DNA of 64,000 nucleotides from the NCBI RefSeq assembly GCF_005771405.1, contig NZ_VAUA01000006.1, forward strand, positions 83,251 to 147,250, written 5' to 3'. Positions 53,687-63,608 of this stretch are shown here, piece after piece. This stretch comes from Parasedimentitalea maritima (GTDB lineage Bacteria > Pseudomonadota > Alphaproteobacteria > Rhodobacterales > Rhodobacteraceae). A program made the position numbers and the translations under genes. Within the stretch, counting starts at the first letter, position 1; each line of letters starts with the position of its first letter. Below the pieces are notes generated by a model, which had not been told where the DNA came from, did no database searches, and saw nothing but the letters and a program-made list of their open reading frames with translations.

Positions 53687-54975
53687 TCAACCGGCAATCC
53701 ACTGGGGACCTGCATTGGTACGCCCAACCGACCTTTGATCGCAGTTGCGTCGGTTAAACTGTGCAAAAAGGCGACCAGATCTGTCACGGAACCATCGTTC
53801 AACCCAACTGGCTGCAATTCATTTGCCTCTGCGATCCGCGCCAGTTCATCTTCGTCCCCCACAACACGCCAATCGTCAGCATCATCGATTTGGTGAAACA
53901 CCACCTGCGTTGGATCATAGGCATGCAGGGATACAACCGGATCAAGATGATGCCGAACAACGGCTTCCAGACTGGCATAGGCTCCGTTGTGGCCATAGGG
54001 GCCAGTTACGGACACGTTGCGCAGCGAGGGTGTCAGGAATTTGTACTGGTCAGTCAGATCTCCGGTCACGCGCATCCTCCCGTCGTCGCGTGCGTGGGTT
54101 TCAAACGGAGCTGATTTTCCCGGTCCGATTTGCGGCATGGCAATCGCGTGAAAACCGTGGTCCGTTTGCAGCCATCCCGAATGACAGTTGGAACACCCCG
54201 CCTTGCCATAAAACAGCTGCTGACCGCGGGCCGCGTCATCAGGCAGCGGGTTTCCCCCCATCATGGCGCGGTCAAACGGGCTGTCATCTGCCCGCCATTC
54301 AACCCGCGTGAAATCGGCAATGACATTGGCAATGTCAGTGAACTTAATGGGTTCCTGTTCCCCCAACACAGCATCAAAGGCGGTGCGGTATTCTGGTATT
54401 GCAGCGACCCGTGCCGCAATTTTATCCCAGGCCCCATCCTTGATGCTCAGATGACCCAAACGAACTGCTTGTGACACCTCGTTCTCCGAATAATGCCCCG
54501 CCATTTCATCACTGGCCAGAACCGGGAACATCGCCTGCGCGGCCAAAACACTGTCAAACCCAACCACCATTTCACTGCCTAACGGTGTTCGGATGCCACC
54601 TGGCCTGTCAGGATCAATTTCCAAACGACCGTCATGGAAAAAGGACGTATATTCTTGGGCACCCAGGTTCCACAGGGCCGGTGCATTACGGGGCAATCTG
54701 TCTTCGGGGATGTTGTTCGGATCAATACGCCGGTCCGGGCCAAGTCCAATTCCCCCTTCCCCTATCGACAGCGACATCCCGTCAGAGGTGCCAAACCGGG
54801 GATGATGGCAGGTCCCGCAGCTGATGTTTCGGTTGCCGGACAAGATGGAATCGTAAAACAGCAGTTGCCCAAGCTGAACACGCGATGGGTCCATCTCGGG
54901 AAACACAGGTCGAGGCCCCAGATTCTGTGCCTGAGCACCGGTTGCCAACAGGGCGCCGACCATCATCCACTTCAT
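53680..54975 (-). CDS. Di-heme cytochrome c peroxidase / MauG-like protein
   Basis: Periplasmic protein of 431 aa. Signal peptide MKWMMVGALLATGAQAQ. Two haem c motifs: CGTCHH near residue 53 and CSNCHS near residue 266. The linker and haem-distal features (LFYDSILSGNRNISCGTC; GQQLFYGKAGCSNCHSG; TPSLRNVSVTGPYGHNGAY) are those of the CcpA/MauG family. Such proteins reduce H2O2 or oxidise protein or small-molecule targets. It begins 3 bases after galM and so is the fourth gene of the xylB-xylA-galM operon, an unusual place for it. Confidence 0.9.
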   Translation of the reverse strand: MKWMMVGALLATGAQAQNLGPRPVFPEMDPSRVQLGQLLFYDSILSGNRNISCGTCHHPRFGTSDGMSLSIGEGGIGLGPDRRIDPNNIPEDRLPRNAPALWNLGAQEYTSFFHDGRLEIDPDRPGGIRTPLGSEMVVGFDSVLAAQAMFPVLASDEMAGHYSENEVSQAVRLGHLSIKDGAWDKIAARVAAIPEYRTAFDAVLGEQEPIKFTDIANVIADFTRVEWRADDSPFDRAMMGGNPLPDDAARGQQLFYGKAGCSNCHSGWLQTDHGFHAIAMPQIGPGKSAPFETHARDDGRMRVTGDLTDQYKFLTPSLRNVSVTGPYGHNGAYASLEAVVRHHLDPVVSLHAYDPTQVVFHQIDDADDWRVVGDEDELARIAEANELQPVGLNDGSVTDLVAFLHSLTDATAIKGRLGVPMQVPSGLPVDQ

Positions 54976-54978
54976 CCG

Positions 54979-55983
54979 TCAGCTCCCTTTGATTTCGATC
55001 TGCAACTTCTGAGTATAAGGCATTTCGGGAGAAACCATAACGGATGGGAACGAGGGGATATTGACCGCGTTGGGAAATCCCTGCGGCTCAAAACAAAAAC
55101 CGCCAGCCGGGCCATAGGTCTGACCCTCCAGCCCACCGCTCTGCGGTGCCATCTGCGCGGCGGTATAAAGCTGCGCACCTAATTGATCACTCCAGATTTT
55201 CAGCCCCATACCGTTGGGGGCCACCACAGTCGCGATGGCCTCTCTGATATTCCTGTCCGCTTCAAAAACCAAATTATGGTCGATCCCAAGCCGCGCAGAA
55301 TCTGCTTCATTAAACGAACGTTTCTTGCGAAAATCAAAGCGGGTGCCATCAACCGGCGCAATATGTCCCGTTGCGACGCCCTCATCATCCATTTCTAGCA
55401 CACTGTCCGCTGCACAGCACATTTGGTGCTCCCAAATGGAGCCACAGCCTGCGAGGTTGTAATAATTATGTTGGGCCAAGCTAATCGGAGTCACGCAATC
55501 CACTTCGGCGCGCATATCATAGGTTACACGGGCTCCATTCAACCGAATATCAACAGAGAATTTAGCGCGCCCCGGGAACCCCCCTTCCCCAGCGGGCGAC
55601 GTATATGACAAACGCACAGCAGACGCTCCGTCGGGTTCGATGTCCCAAAAAACTTTGGATAAGCCAGCAGGGCCACCATGCAGTTGGTTGGCCCCTTCAT
55701 TGGGGTCCAATTGGTGAGTTTGCCCATTTTGCGAATAGACCGCACCGCCAATCCTGTTGGACACCCGCCCGGCAATGGCTCCAAAGTAGGTGCTGCAATT
55801 CAAGTAGCGAGCAGGATCTTCATATCCCAGCACAACAGGAACACGCAGCCCATTCAACGGAACCCGCCAATCCTTAGTCGTCGCACCATAGTTCAGGATC
55901 AACAGCGAGACATCACCATCTCTGATGGTGGCCTCCCGTAGAGTTTGGCCATTAAATTGGCCGCAGTCGCTAACGACAGTCAT
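54979..55983 (-). CDS. galM: Aldose 1-epimerase
   Basis: Mutarotase of 334 aa: [39 protein letters not shown] near the N-terminus, catalytic His in [11 protein letters not shown] near 180, and the C-terminal [20 protein letters not shown] with the general-base Glu. Interconverts sugar anomers ahead of xylose isomerase. Start overlaps the xylA stop by 4 bases. Confidence 0.92.
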   Translation of the reverse strand: MTVVSDCGQFNGQTLREATIRDGDVSLLILNYGATTKDWRVPLNGLRVPVVLGYEDPARYLNCSTYFGAIAGRVSNRIGGAVYSQNGQTHQLDPNEGANQLHGGPAGLSKVFWDIEPDGASAVRLSYTSPAGEGGFPGRAKFSVDIRLNGARVTYDMRAEVDCVTPISLAQHNYYNLAGCGSIWEHQMCCAADSVLEMDDEGVATGHIAPVDGTRFDFRKKRSFNEADSARLGIDHNLVFEADRNIREAIATVVAPNGMGLKIWSDQLGAQLYTAAQMAPQSGGLEGQTYGPAGGFCFEPQGFPNAVNIPSFPSVMVSPEMPYTQKLQIEIKGS

Positions 55984-57293
55984 ACGAACCTATTGACGAC
56001 ATTTTCCAGATATTCCTGTTTTCCGGATCGTGGCTTTGGATTAATCTCCTGCGCCTCGACACGTGCCGCAATTTCATCCAGGGATTCATTGCCCGCCAAC
56101 ATGGATTGGTTCACAGGTTTGTCCCAATCGGCATACCGGTCTTTTAAAAAGTTCGGTAATGTACCGTCTTCGATCATTGCAGCAGCGGCCTTTAGCCCGC
56201 GGGCACATACATCCATACCGCCGATATGAGCAATCAACAGGTCTTCGGCATCTAGAGATTGACGGCGTAGTTTCGCGTCAAAGTTGGTGCCACCGGTTTT
56301 CAAACCGCCATCCTGAAGAATGTGATAGTAAGCCAGCGCAACTTCTGGAACGTTGTTCGGGAATTGATCCGTGTCCCAGCCAGATTGGTAATCGTTACGG
56401 TTCATATCAATCGAGCCCAAGATCCCCAGTGACGTGGCCGTTGCGATCTCGTGCTCAAACGAATGGCCTGCCAGAATAGCATGGCCTTGCTCAATGTTCA
56501 CTTTGACTTCGTTTTCCAGCCCGTGACGTTTCAAGAACCCGTAAACAGTTGCAGTATCGTAATCATACTGGTGCTTGGACGGTTCCTGTGGCTTTGGTTC
56601 AACCAGGATTTCGCCTTTGAACCCGATCTTATGCTTGTGCTCAACAACAAGGTTCAACATGCGCCCCATCTGTGCGTCTTCTTTGGCCAGATCGGTGTTC
56701 AACAGCGTTTCATAGCCTTCACGGCCACCCCACAGAACATAGTTCTCACCGCCCAAACGATGGGTTGCATCCATACATGTTTTGATGGTCGCCGCACAGA
56801 ACGCAAACACGTCGGGGTCAGGATTGGTGGAGGCACCAGACATGAATTTCACCTGACTAAACAGGTTAGCAGTCCCCCAAAGTAGCTTCACGCCGGTCTC
56901 TTCTTGCTTTTGCGCAAAATAGTCGACGATCTCGTTTAGGTTCTTGGTGTTTTCGGCAAAATTTGCCCCTTCGGGACGTGCATCCGCATCGTGGAAGCAA
57001 TAGTATGGCGACTTCAATAGTGTGAACATTTCAAAGGCCACATCGGCTTTCAGCTTTGCCAGTTCCATGGAATCCGCAGGAAACCAAGGGCGGTCAAAGG
57101 TCTGACCACCAAAGGGGTCGCTGCCCGGCCAAGCAAAGTTGTGCCAGTAACAGGTGGCAAAACGCAGATGGTCCTCCATCCGTTTGCCCATGACAACTTC
57201 GTTTGGATTGTAGTGACGAAACGCCAGCGGATTGGTGCTGTCGGCGCCTTCGAATGGAATTTCGGTGATGTCGCGGAAAAATCCAGTGCTCAT
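55980..57293 (-). CDS. xylA: Xylose isomerase
   Basis: Class II xylose isomerase of 437 aa converting D-xylose to D-xylulose. [13 protein letters not shown] (catalytic His/Asp near 101), [68 protein letters not shown] are all present. Coupled to xylB (ATGA) and galM (ATGA). Confidence 0.97.
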   Translation of the reverse strand: MSTGFFRDITEIPFEGADSTNPLAFRHYNPNEVVMGKRMEDHLRFATCYWHNFAWPGSDPFGGQTFDRPWFPADSMELAKLKADVAFEMFTLLKSPYYCFHDADARPEGANFAENTKNLNEIVDYFAQKQEETGVKLLWGTANLFSQVKFMSGASTNPDPDVFAFCAATIKTCMDATHRLGGENYVLWGGREGYETLLNTDLAKEDAQMGRMLNLVVEHKHKIGFKGEILVEPKPQEPSKHQYDYDTATVYGFLKRHGLENEVKVNIEQGHAILAGHSFEHEIATATSLGILGSIDMNRNDYQSGWDTDQFPNNVPEVALAYYHILQDGGLKTGGTNFDAKLRRQSLDAEDLLIAHIGGMDVCARGLKAAAAMIEDGTLPNFLKDRYADWDKPVNQSMLAGNESLDEIAARVEAQEINPKPRSGKQEYLENVVNRFV

Positions 57294-58744
57294 GATAAGG
57301 CAACCTTCAAGTTGGGGTAAAGCGCGCGATACCGCGCATGAGTTTCGGAATATCGGTCGACCAAATCAATGCGTGGCTCGACGGTCTCTGCGACCTTGGG
57401 CCTGTTCATAATCGTAGAAAGGTCGGCATTTGTGTCCGCTGCAATTGCTAGTCTCGCCGCGCCAAGCGCTGCGCCAAAGTCGCCTTTTTCCGGCAAATCC
57501 AGTGGCAGATTTAACGTGGTGGCTAGCGTTTCCAGCCAGAACCGGGATTTTGTCCCGCCGCCAATGGCCAGGACGCGCGACAAGCAGGTTCCGGTCGCCC
57601 TTAACGCGTCAAGGTTATCGCGCAGAGCAAAAGAGACACCTTCCATAACCGCCCGCGTTAAATCTTCGGGCGAGGTTGCAACATCCAAGCCTACAAATGA
57701 ACCTCTCACTGTGCTGTCGTTATGTGGGGTCCGCTCACCAGACAAATAGGGAAGGAACAAGGTCTTAGAGGGTCCGGAGATCGCCCCATCTAGTTTTCCG
57801 GCAAGCTCTGCCGGAGACCGCCCTAAAATCCGCGATAGCCAGTTCAAACAATCGGTTGCGGCAAGGATAACACCCATCTGGTACCAGGTATCCGGCACTG
57901 CGTGGCAGAATGTATGCACGGCCGATGCCGGATCAGGGGCAAAGCTGTTCTTGGCCGCAAGTAAAACGCCCGATGTTCCAAGCGAGACAAATCCGTCGCC
58001 GTCTTGAAAACACCCAACACCACAGGCGGCCACTGCATTATCACCGCCACCGCCTGCAACAACCACAGGGCCAGGGATTTCCCAGTCGGCACGCAGTTTT
58101 TCACGCAAATTTCCAGAAATTTCGGAGCCTTCGACCAGACGGGGCATTTGGTCCCGACGCATGTGCCCTGCGGCAAGCAGGTCATCAGACCAGTCGCGCT
58201 TTCCAACGTCCAGCCAAGACGTGCCAGCACTGTCCGACATGTCGCTAACATATTCCCCTGTCAGCCAAAGGCGCAGATAATCCTTGGGCAGCAGAACTTT
58301 TGCCACCTTGGCAAAGATTTCAGGTTCATTTTCTTCAACCCAAGTCAGCTTGGGGGCGGTAAAGCCCGGAAATACGATATTCCCTGAAAGGTTGCGTACA
58401 TTGGGTGTCTCATCAAGAACGGTAGCCTGCACCGCCGCGCGCGTGTCGTTCCACAAAATACAGGGCCGCAGCACTTGCCCTTGGGCATTCAACAGGGTTG
58501 CGCCGTGCATGTGGCCACTTAATCCGATCCCTCTGACAGCGCTGAATTCGGCAGGATAATCAGTCCGGAGCTGCGCCATCACCGTTTTGCAGGCATCAAC
58601 CCAATCCGTAGGATCTTGTTCGCTCCAGCCCGAATGTGGGTTTGCCACCGAATAGGCTGCATCAGCAGTTGCAACAATCGCCCCGCCCACATCAGACAAC
58701 AACGCGCGCAAGCCAGATGTTCCCAGATCTAAACCGATATACAT
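57290..58744 (-). CDS. xylB: Xylulokinase
   Basis: FGGY-family kinase of 484 aa phosphorylating D-xylulose. [20 protein letters not shown] at the start, [12 protein letters not shown] (substrate), [36 protein letters not shown] and the FGGY_C site [11 protein letters not shown]. First gene of xylB-xylA-galM-(di-heme protein). Confidence 0.95.
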   Translation of the reverse strand: MYIGLDLGTSGLRALLSDVGGAIVATADAAYSVANPHSGWSEQDPTDWVDACKTVMAQLRTDYPAEFSAVRGIGLSGHMHGATLLNAQGQVLRPCILWNDTRAAVQATVLDETPNVRNLSGNIVFPGFTAPKLTWVEENEPEIFAKVAKVLLPKDYLRLWLTGEYVSDMSDSAGTSWLDVGKRDWSDDLLAAGHMRRDQMPRLVEGSEISGNLREKLRADWEIPGPVVVAGGGGDNAVAACGVGCFQDGDGFVSLGTSGVLLAAKNSFAPDPASAVHTFCHAVPDTWYQMGVILAATDCLNWLSRILGRSPAELAGKLDGAISGPSKTLFLPYLSGERTPHNDSTVRGSFVGLDVATSPEDLTRAVMEGVSFALRDNLDALRATGTCLSRVLAIGGGTKSRFWLETLATTLNLPLDLPEKGDFGAALGAARLAIAADTNADLSTIMNRPKVAETVEPRIDLVDRYSETHARYRALYPNLKVALS

Positions 58745-58791
58745 CCGTGTCCCTTTAACATTGGCGCACTCGCAATGGAGTTCGAGTTTAT

Positions 58792-58812
58792 TTATTTTAG
58801 AGTATAAAATAA
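58792..58812. promoter_or_regulatory. AT-rich palindrome upstream of xylB
   Basis: Arms TTATTTTA (58792-58799) and TAAAATAA (58805-58812) around a 5-base centre, 47 bases before the xylB start. Probably the XylR operator of the catabolic operon; similar in base composition to the dyad at 50865. Confidence 0.5.
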
Positions 58813-59047
58813 AACAGAGGGAGCGTAGTTGTCAACACAGGTCAGCGATCAGAATTGCGCGGGCTGCCAGTCCGAAGCCAAGACGGTCTGCTGCTCTGAG
58901 CTTCGCGCGACAGGTATGTCGCTCTAGCAAAAGGAGAAGTTGATGCGGGCGAACACATATCCACGCGGTACAGATCTGTCGGCCAAACTAGCGGGAGCAA
59001 CTCCACGAAAGGCGTCCCGTCTATGACAGGACCAAGAGCGCAAGTAA

Positions 59048-59227
59048 GAGAGTGCAGTGCAGTGTCTTTTTGCTCGCGCCAAAGATCGGCACCTACCTGG
59101 TCGCAAACATGACGGGAATCTGCAGACCTGGCGTTTGCTGAACTTCAAGGGTGGGAGCAGCAAGACTACATCTGCAATGTGTGCCGCCCCTATGAGTTTA
59201 TGGCGTCAGAATGTGAATTGGAGCTAA
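59048..59227 (+). pseudogene. Remnant of a second ParA/RepA partition ATPase gene
   Basis: One open frame of 59 codons between stops reads KDRHLPGRKHDGNLQTW followed by RLLNFKGGSSKTTSAM, the linker and deviant Walker A motif of plasmid RepA/ParA proteins (NFKGGSxKTT with a preceding LQ is typical of repABC-type RepA). Nothing resembling the rest of the ATPase follows, the frame stops at 59225, and there is a stop just upstream at 59045. It differs from the intact parA of this window (NFKGGVGKTSTA). Confidence 0.65.
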
Positions 59228-59260
59228 GCGGTGAAAAGTGCCCCCTAGCTCCAGAATTTT

Positions 59261-60118
59261 TCATGAGAAAGCGCGCACCCGCTGGGTTTGCGTGCCCAAT
59301 CCTTTGATGCCCAGTGACATCACTTCTCCGCCTTTTAGGTAAACCTGCGGCGATTGTGCCATGCCAACACCTGGGGGCGTACCGGTTGAAATGATATCGC
59401 CGGGTTGCAGGCTCATGAACTGGCTGCAATAGGCCACCAGATGCGGCACCTTGTAAACCATCGTTGCGGTTGAACCGTTTTGATAACGCGTCCCATCCAC
59501 ATCCAGCCACATGGCCAGATTATCAAAATCGTCCACCTCGTCCTGGGTTACCAACCAGGGGCCGGTTGGGCCAAAGGTGTCGCAGCCTTTGCCCTTGTCC
59601 CATGTGCCTGCACGTTCCAGTTGGAATTCACGTTCCGAAACGTCGTTGACCACGCAGAACCCTGCCACATGGGACAGCGCGTCGGCCTCATCGATGTAGC
59701 TGCCACCAGTGCCAATCACCACGCCCAGCTCTACCTCCCAATCGGTCTTGGTGGAGTCGCGCGGGATCTGTACGTCGTCATCAGGCCCAACAATGGCCGA
59801 GGTCCATTTGTTGAAAATCACCGGTTCGGACGGAACATCCATGCCTGCCTCGGCAGCGTGATCGGCATAATTCAAGCCGATACAGATGAATTTCCCGACT
59901 TGACCCACACAAGCGCCCAAGCGCAGATCTTCTTGCGGCTTTCCGGCTACAACCGGCAGGCTGTTCGGGTCCAGTGCGGCCAGTTTTGCCAGGCTTTCGC
60001 TGCTCAGTGCTGCACCCGCAATGTCAGACACCACACCGGACAGATCTCGCACCTGTCCTTGAGTATCCAAAAGACCGGGTTTTTCCTGTCCCGCTGGACC
60101 ATAGCGCAAGAGCTTCAT
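59261..60118 (-). CDS. Fumarylacetoacetate hydrolase-family enzyme
   Basis: FAH-superfamily protein of 285 aa: ICIGLNYADHAAEAGMDVPSEPVIFNKW, DWEVELGVVIG (metal-ligand Glu residues), FCVVNDVSEREFQ, KGCDTFGPTGPWLVT and DIISTGTPPGVGM. These enzymes hydrolyse or decarboxylate 2-oxo or acylpyruvate compounds, often labelled 2-keto-4-pentenoate hydratase or ureidoglycolate lyase; actual substrate unknown. Lies downstream of, but 298 bases away from, the EutB/EutC-like pair on the same strand. Confidence 0.9.
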   Translation of the reverse strand: MKLLRYGPAGQEKPGLLDTQGQVRDLSGVVSDIAGAALSSESLAKLAALDPNSLPVVAGKPQEDLRLGACVGQVGKFICIGLNYADHAAEAGMDVPSEPVIFNKWTSAIVGPDDDVQIPRDSTKTDWEVELGVVIGTGGSYIDEADALSHVAGFCVVNDVSEREFQLERAGTWDKGKGCDTFGPTGPWLVTQDEVDDFDNLAMWLDVDGTRYQNGSTATMVYKVPHLVAYCSQFMSLQPGDIISTGTPPGVGMAQSPQVYLKGGEVMSLGIKGLGTQTQRVRAFS

Positions 60119-60174
60119 GTATTGTCTTCCCTATTAACATGGGGCCGGGCGATACATTGCCCAAACCCGACTTC

Positions 60175-60369
60175 CTATTCTGGTTCAGTCGAACAAAACG
60201 GCCGCGAATTTGGCGCTATCTTGTTTGACTTGTCATAGGAATGGAACCCAGTAACAATCAACGCTGGCACGATTTCACCGTTCATTGCAAACCCTACATT
60301 GGCGCCAAAGATATCATTCAGGCTGGAATGGGTCATTAGAATCGCCAGCAAATAGATTTGGCGATCCAC
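60175..60369 (-). CDS. Possible small protein or gene fragment (64 aa)
   Basis: A frame in the 298-base gap between the EutB-like and FAH genes reads YLLAILMTHSSLNDIFGANV and continues plausibly, with an upstream extension lacking a start (SQIKTLDDETK). I do not recognise it and no ribosome-binding site is obvious. It may be the remains of a longer gene or chance. Confidence 0.25.
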   Translation of the reverse strand: MDRQIYLLAILMTHSSLNDIFGANVGFAMNGEIVPALIVTGFHSYDKSNKIAPNSRPFCSTEPE

Positions 60370-60416
60370 CTTGGTTTCATCGTCCAGTGTTTTAATCTGA
60401 CTCCAAAGTCACTGTC

Positions 60417-61382
60417 TCAGAACAACACCTTGGCTATCCGGTCCTTATCATAGTTTGCGCCGCATAAGAGAACCACATTGATGGCTCCGGCATAATTGTC
60501 AGGTTCGATCAATAAGGGAGCCAGAGCAAGTGCTGCGGCACCTTCCACTATCATGTTTTCTTGCCAAGCGAGAACGCGCAAGGCCCCTGCGATCTGGTCT
60601 TCGTTGACATGAACAATCTGGTCGATAACGTCACTCGCCAACGGGAGGGTTAAAGAGTTTTCGTCCACGCCGCCGGCTACCCCGTCAGCGAGCGTGTCCA
60701 GATGCTCTGTTTCGACAACCTCCCCGGCCTTGATCGAGGCTGCGAGCGCTGCGGAGTTGGTGGCACTTACACCAATGATACGTGTGTCGGGCGATACTGA
60801 TTTCACAACTGAACCGATGCCCGAGATCAAACCGCCACCGCCCATGGAAACAAAAATGTTGTCAATACGAGGCAGCTGTTCGAGAATTTCCAGCCCAATG
60901 GTCCCCTGACCTGCGATGACTTCGGCATCATTGTAAGGCGAGACATAGGTATGTCCTTCGGTGTCTGCCAACATCCTTGCATGCACCTCGGCCAGAGATG
61001 AGTCTGCACCTGCAATCACCACACGCGTTCCAAAAGCCTCGATGGCTTTGCGTTTCTGATCGATCACAGTTTCAGGCAAAACGACGGTGAGCTTGTGTCC
61101 AGTTCTTTGGGCAGTCAGCGAACAGGCAATGCCGTGGTTGCCAGAGGAGGCAGTGATAACCGGCCGATCAACAGGAACCGAGCTGAGTTTAGCCGAGGCA
61201 CCGCGAAGCTTGAAAGATCCGGTGAGTTGGAAATTTTCGGTTTTGTAGTGGATCTCTGTGCCGGGGAGCAAAGTCATTCTGCTAGGTAAAACTTCAGTTT
61301 TTCTAACCAGGGCAGCGATGCGTCGGCGAGCGGCAACAGAGCGGCAGGCGGATTGAAGAACCCGTTCGGTTGGACGTGTCAT
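60417..61382 (-). CDS. Threonine-dehydratase-like PLP enzyme (EutB/BhcB-like)
   Basis: Fold-type II PLP enzyme of 321 aa. Schiff-base Lys in LTGSFKLRGASAK near residue 58, ASSGNHGIACSLTAQ, and the phosphate loop SMGGGGLISGIG. EutB (hydroxyectoine utilisation) and BhcB (3-hydroxyaspartate dehydratase) are close relatives; both occur next to an EutC/BhcD-like protein as here. The other genes of either pathway are missing from the window. Overlaps the next upstream gene by 4 bases. Confidence 0.82.
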   Translation of the reverse strand: MTRPTERVLQSACRSVAARRRIAALVRKTEVLPSRMTLLPGTEIHYKTENFQLTGSFKLRGASAKLSSVPVDRPVITASSGNHGIACSLTAQRTGHKLTVVLPETVIDQKRKAIEAFGTRVVIAGADSSLAEVHARMLADTEGHTYVSPYNDAEVIAGQGTIGLEILEQLPRIDNIFVSMGGGGLISGIGSVVKSVSPDTRIIGVSATNSAALAASIKAGEVVETEHLDTLADGVAGGVDENSLTLPLASDVIDQIVHVNEDQIAGALRVLAWQENMIVEGAAALALAPLLIEPDNYAGAINVVLLCGANYDKDRIAKVLF

Positions 61383-62371
61383 GTGATAGTTCCTTCATTT
61401 GGTTTGCCTGTTTGCGCTGCGCGATAAACAGACAAGGAAACGGCTGCGTCCTGGACTGCGAGGCCTGTCAGATCGGCAATGGTGATTTGGGCGTCGTTGG
61501 TTCGCCCCGGGTGGTCGTCCGACAGAACTGCACCAATCGGGATAACGGTTTTGGCAGAGAGTTTTCCCGCCGCCGCCGCCGTTTGAAATTCCCCGTGCGA
61601 GAGCGACTGGGCCGCCAGATCACACAGGCAAAGGTCAGCGCGCAGAACCAGATCTGCCTCCAACTCTTGTTTGCCAGGGCAATCGGCGCCAATTGCTGTA
61701 ATATGCGTGCCAGGTGCCACCCAACTGGACTGCACCAAGGGCGTTTTGGTTGGGGTTGTGGTAATGATCACATCTGCCTGCTTGCAGGCCTCTTGTAGAT
61801 CACTTGCGGCACTGGCCTCTATGCCATCGGATCGCAATCTCTGTGCTGTTTGCTCCGCTTGATCCGGCCGCCGCGCCCAGATCTCGAAAGTGATGCCTGG
61901 ATTGGATGACAGATGCTGAAGGCAGCGGGCCTGATGTTCGGCCTGCAGGCCCGCCCCAACAATGAGCACTCTGGAAAAATCAGCCCGCGCCAGAGCCAGA
62001 GTGGTCAGCGCTCCGCCCAGACCTGTACGGATGTCCGTCAACCAGCCCTCGTCTTTCAGCAGGGCCAGAGTCTGACCCGTTTTGGCGCAGAACAATAGGT
62101 TCAAGCCATTTGAGCTGGCCAGGCCCTGGCTTGGGTTGTTGTAAAACCCGGTTGCGATTTTGACCACAAAACCTTCGCTGCCATCAATGTGCCCGGATTT
62201 TACATGGCAGTCGCCATTGACCTCTTCGAACCCAAGATAGGTGACCTCAGAAACCTGCACGCAACCCTGTGCCTGTGCAATATAGGCTTGGCGTATGGCC
62301 TTTGCTCCAGTGGACAAGTCAAGCAGGCCCTGGATCTCAGATTTATGTAGTTCCAGCAAAATGTCTCTCAA
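61379..62371 (-). CDS. Ornithine-cyclodeaminase-family protein (EutC/BhcD-like)
   Basis: Mu-crystallin/OCD family, 330 aa: GYFNNPSQGLASSNGLNLLF-type substrate region, then the NAD(P) fold VLIVGAGLQAEHQARCL, ITTTPTKTPLVQSSWVAPGTHITAIGAD. EutC and the iminosuccinate reductase BhcD belong here. No ATG fits; the frame begins with TTG 62371 just after an in-frame stop, so TTG is the likely start. Coupled by ATGA to the EutB-like gene. Confidence 0.82.
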   Translation of the reverse strand: MRDILLELHKSEIQGLLDLSTGAKAIRQAYIAQAQGCVQVSEVTYLGFEEVNGDCHVKSGHIDGSEGFVVKIATGFYNNPSQGLASSNGLNLLFCAKTGQTLALLKDEGWLTDIRTGLGGALTTLALARADFSRVLIVGAGLQAEHQARCLQHLSSNPGITFEIWARRPDQAEQTAQRLRSDGIEASAASDLQEACKQADVIITTTPTKTPLVQSSWVAPGTHITAIGADCPGKQELEADLVLRADLCLCDLAAQSLSHGEFQTAAAAGKLSAKTVIPIGAVLSDDHPGRTNDAQITIADLTGLAVQDAAVSLSVYRAAQTGKPNEGTIT

Positions 62372-62377
62372 TGCTTA

Positions 62378-62406
62378 TTGACTGATTTTTTATACTCAAC
62401 TATCTA
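62378..62406 (+). promoter_or_regulatory. Putative sigma-70 promoter for the aminotransferase/YheO operon
   Basis: TTGACT (62378-62383), 17-base spacer, TATCTA (62401-62406). The -35 is also the left arm of a widely spaced dyad, ATTGACT (62377-62383) and AGTCAAT (62420-62426), which might be an operator in this divergent, AT-rich gap. Confidence 0.45.
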
Positions 62407-62465
62407 AATTATACAAATGAGTCAATTTCAACAACTCTCTACCCCGCTTATCGAAAGGTAATCCA

Positions 62466-63605
62466 ATGTTCCGCGTAGATTTTCACCCCTTCAAGGTCGA
62501 GCAATTTCTGTCGGAGCTGGAACATGGGGTTACGTATAATTTTTCAGAAAGTGGCGTGCACCCAATTTCGTTTCAGGGTCTGGTGGACATGGCCGACATT
62601 GACCTGCCCTCACTAATGGCAACGCTGATCGATTATCCGCAAGTGAATGGAAAGCAGTCCCTACGGGATACCATCTCAGGGTTTTACCCAGATTCTTCGT
62701 CGGATGGGGTGATGATTACAGTTGGTGCAACCGAAGCCAATACACTGGTTGCCAACACGCTGCTGCAGCCCGGGGACAACGTCGTCTGCTTTCGGCCAAC
62801 CTATGAACAGATTTCGGGCAATGCGGCCAACCTGGGCAATGAGGTGCGCTGGGTTGATCTGGTTGGGTCCGACGGGTGGGCCATCGACAGCGCTGCGCTC
62901 GCCAAGGCCGTAGACAATAAGACACGCATCATTCACGTGGTGAACCCAAACAATCCAACCGGGCGTATCCTGTCCGACAGTGACCGCCGCCAAATCATCG
63001 CAGCGGCTGATCGTGTGGGAGCATGGATCGTTGCAGACGAGGTCTATGCGGGCACTGAACGCGAAGGTGACGTTGAAACACCTTCGTTCTGGGGCAGCTA
63101 TGATCGGGTTTTGATCGTCAATTCGACATCAAAGGCCTACGGTCTCCCGGGTTTGCGCCTCGGCTGGCTTGTCGGACCGGAAGATGTCATCACCGAGTGC
63201 TGGCGGCGGCACGAATATGCCTCGATCACTACATCGATGTTGTCGATGGAGCTGGCAGATAAGGCCCTGTCAGACCCCACACGATCGAAACTAAACGCCC
63301 GGGCAAAAACGCTGATCCGGACTGGCTTTGATGTTCTTGCTGCGGAATTAGCTCGCCACCCCGGTGTCTTCGATGTGGTGCCTCCGCAAGCCTCGGCGAT
63401 GTCTTTTGTTCGTTTCGACCTGCCAATTTCTTCAGAAGATTTCTGTATGCGTCTGCTGCGTGAGCGGGAAGTTCTGGTCATTCCCGGTTCGCGATTTGGA
63501 GTGGAAAATCATTTTCGCTTCAGCTCCGCCCTGCCCGAAGACCACTTGCGTGAGGGTCTCTCACGTCTCAATGGTCTGACAAGTGAAATTCTACAGGGAC
63601 ACTAA
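62466..63605 (+). CDS. PLP-dependent aminotransferase, class I/II
   Basis: Fold-type I enzyme of 379 aa. VTYNFSESGVHPISFQGL at the N-terminus, VNPNNPTGRILS, DEVYAGTEREG, PLP Lys in VNSTSKAYGLPGLRLGWLVG, and GSRFGVENHFRFSSALPE near the end (substrate-carboxylate Arg). Specificity unknown. Divergent from the EutC-like gene and followed by a YheO-type regulator 3 bases later. Confidence 0.85.
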   Translation: MFRVDFHPFKVEQFLSELEHGVTYNFSESGVHPISFQGLVDMADIDLPSLMATLIDYPQVNGKQSLRDTISGFYPDSSSDGVMITVGATEANTLVANTLLQPGDNVVCFRPTYEQISGNAANLGNEVRWVDLVGSDGWAIDSAALAKAVDNKTRIIHVVNPNNPTGRILSDSDRRQIIAAADRVGAWIVADEVYAGTEREGDVETPSFWGSYDRVLIVNSTSKAYGLPGLRLGWLVGPEDVITECWRRHEYASITTSMLSMELADKALSDPTRSKLNARAKTLIRTGFDVLAAELARHPGVFDVVPPQASAMSFVRFDLPISSEDFCMRLLREREVLVIPGSRFGVENHFRFSSALPEDHLREGLSRLNGLTSEILQGH

Positions 63606-63608
63606 GCC

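Larger units (their letters stand above)
58745..59260. other. Intergenic region upstream of xylB with a decayed ParA/RepA fragment
   Basis: 516 bases holding the xylB promoter and operator-like dyad at its left side and, on the plus strand, a remnant of a partition gene (59048-59227). Between them I see no intact gene. Near 59210-59260 the text somewhat recalls the ends of IS21-type elements, but I cannot support an element. Confidence 0.5.

Noticed and set aside
59200-59260. An IS21-type insertion-sequence end
   Set aside because: Only a vague resemblance; no transposase frame or paired terminal repeat found.
59480-60238. A 252-codon rightward frame
   Set aside because: Antisense to the FAH-family gene, which shows all family motifs.
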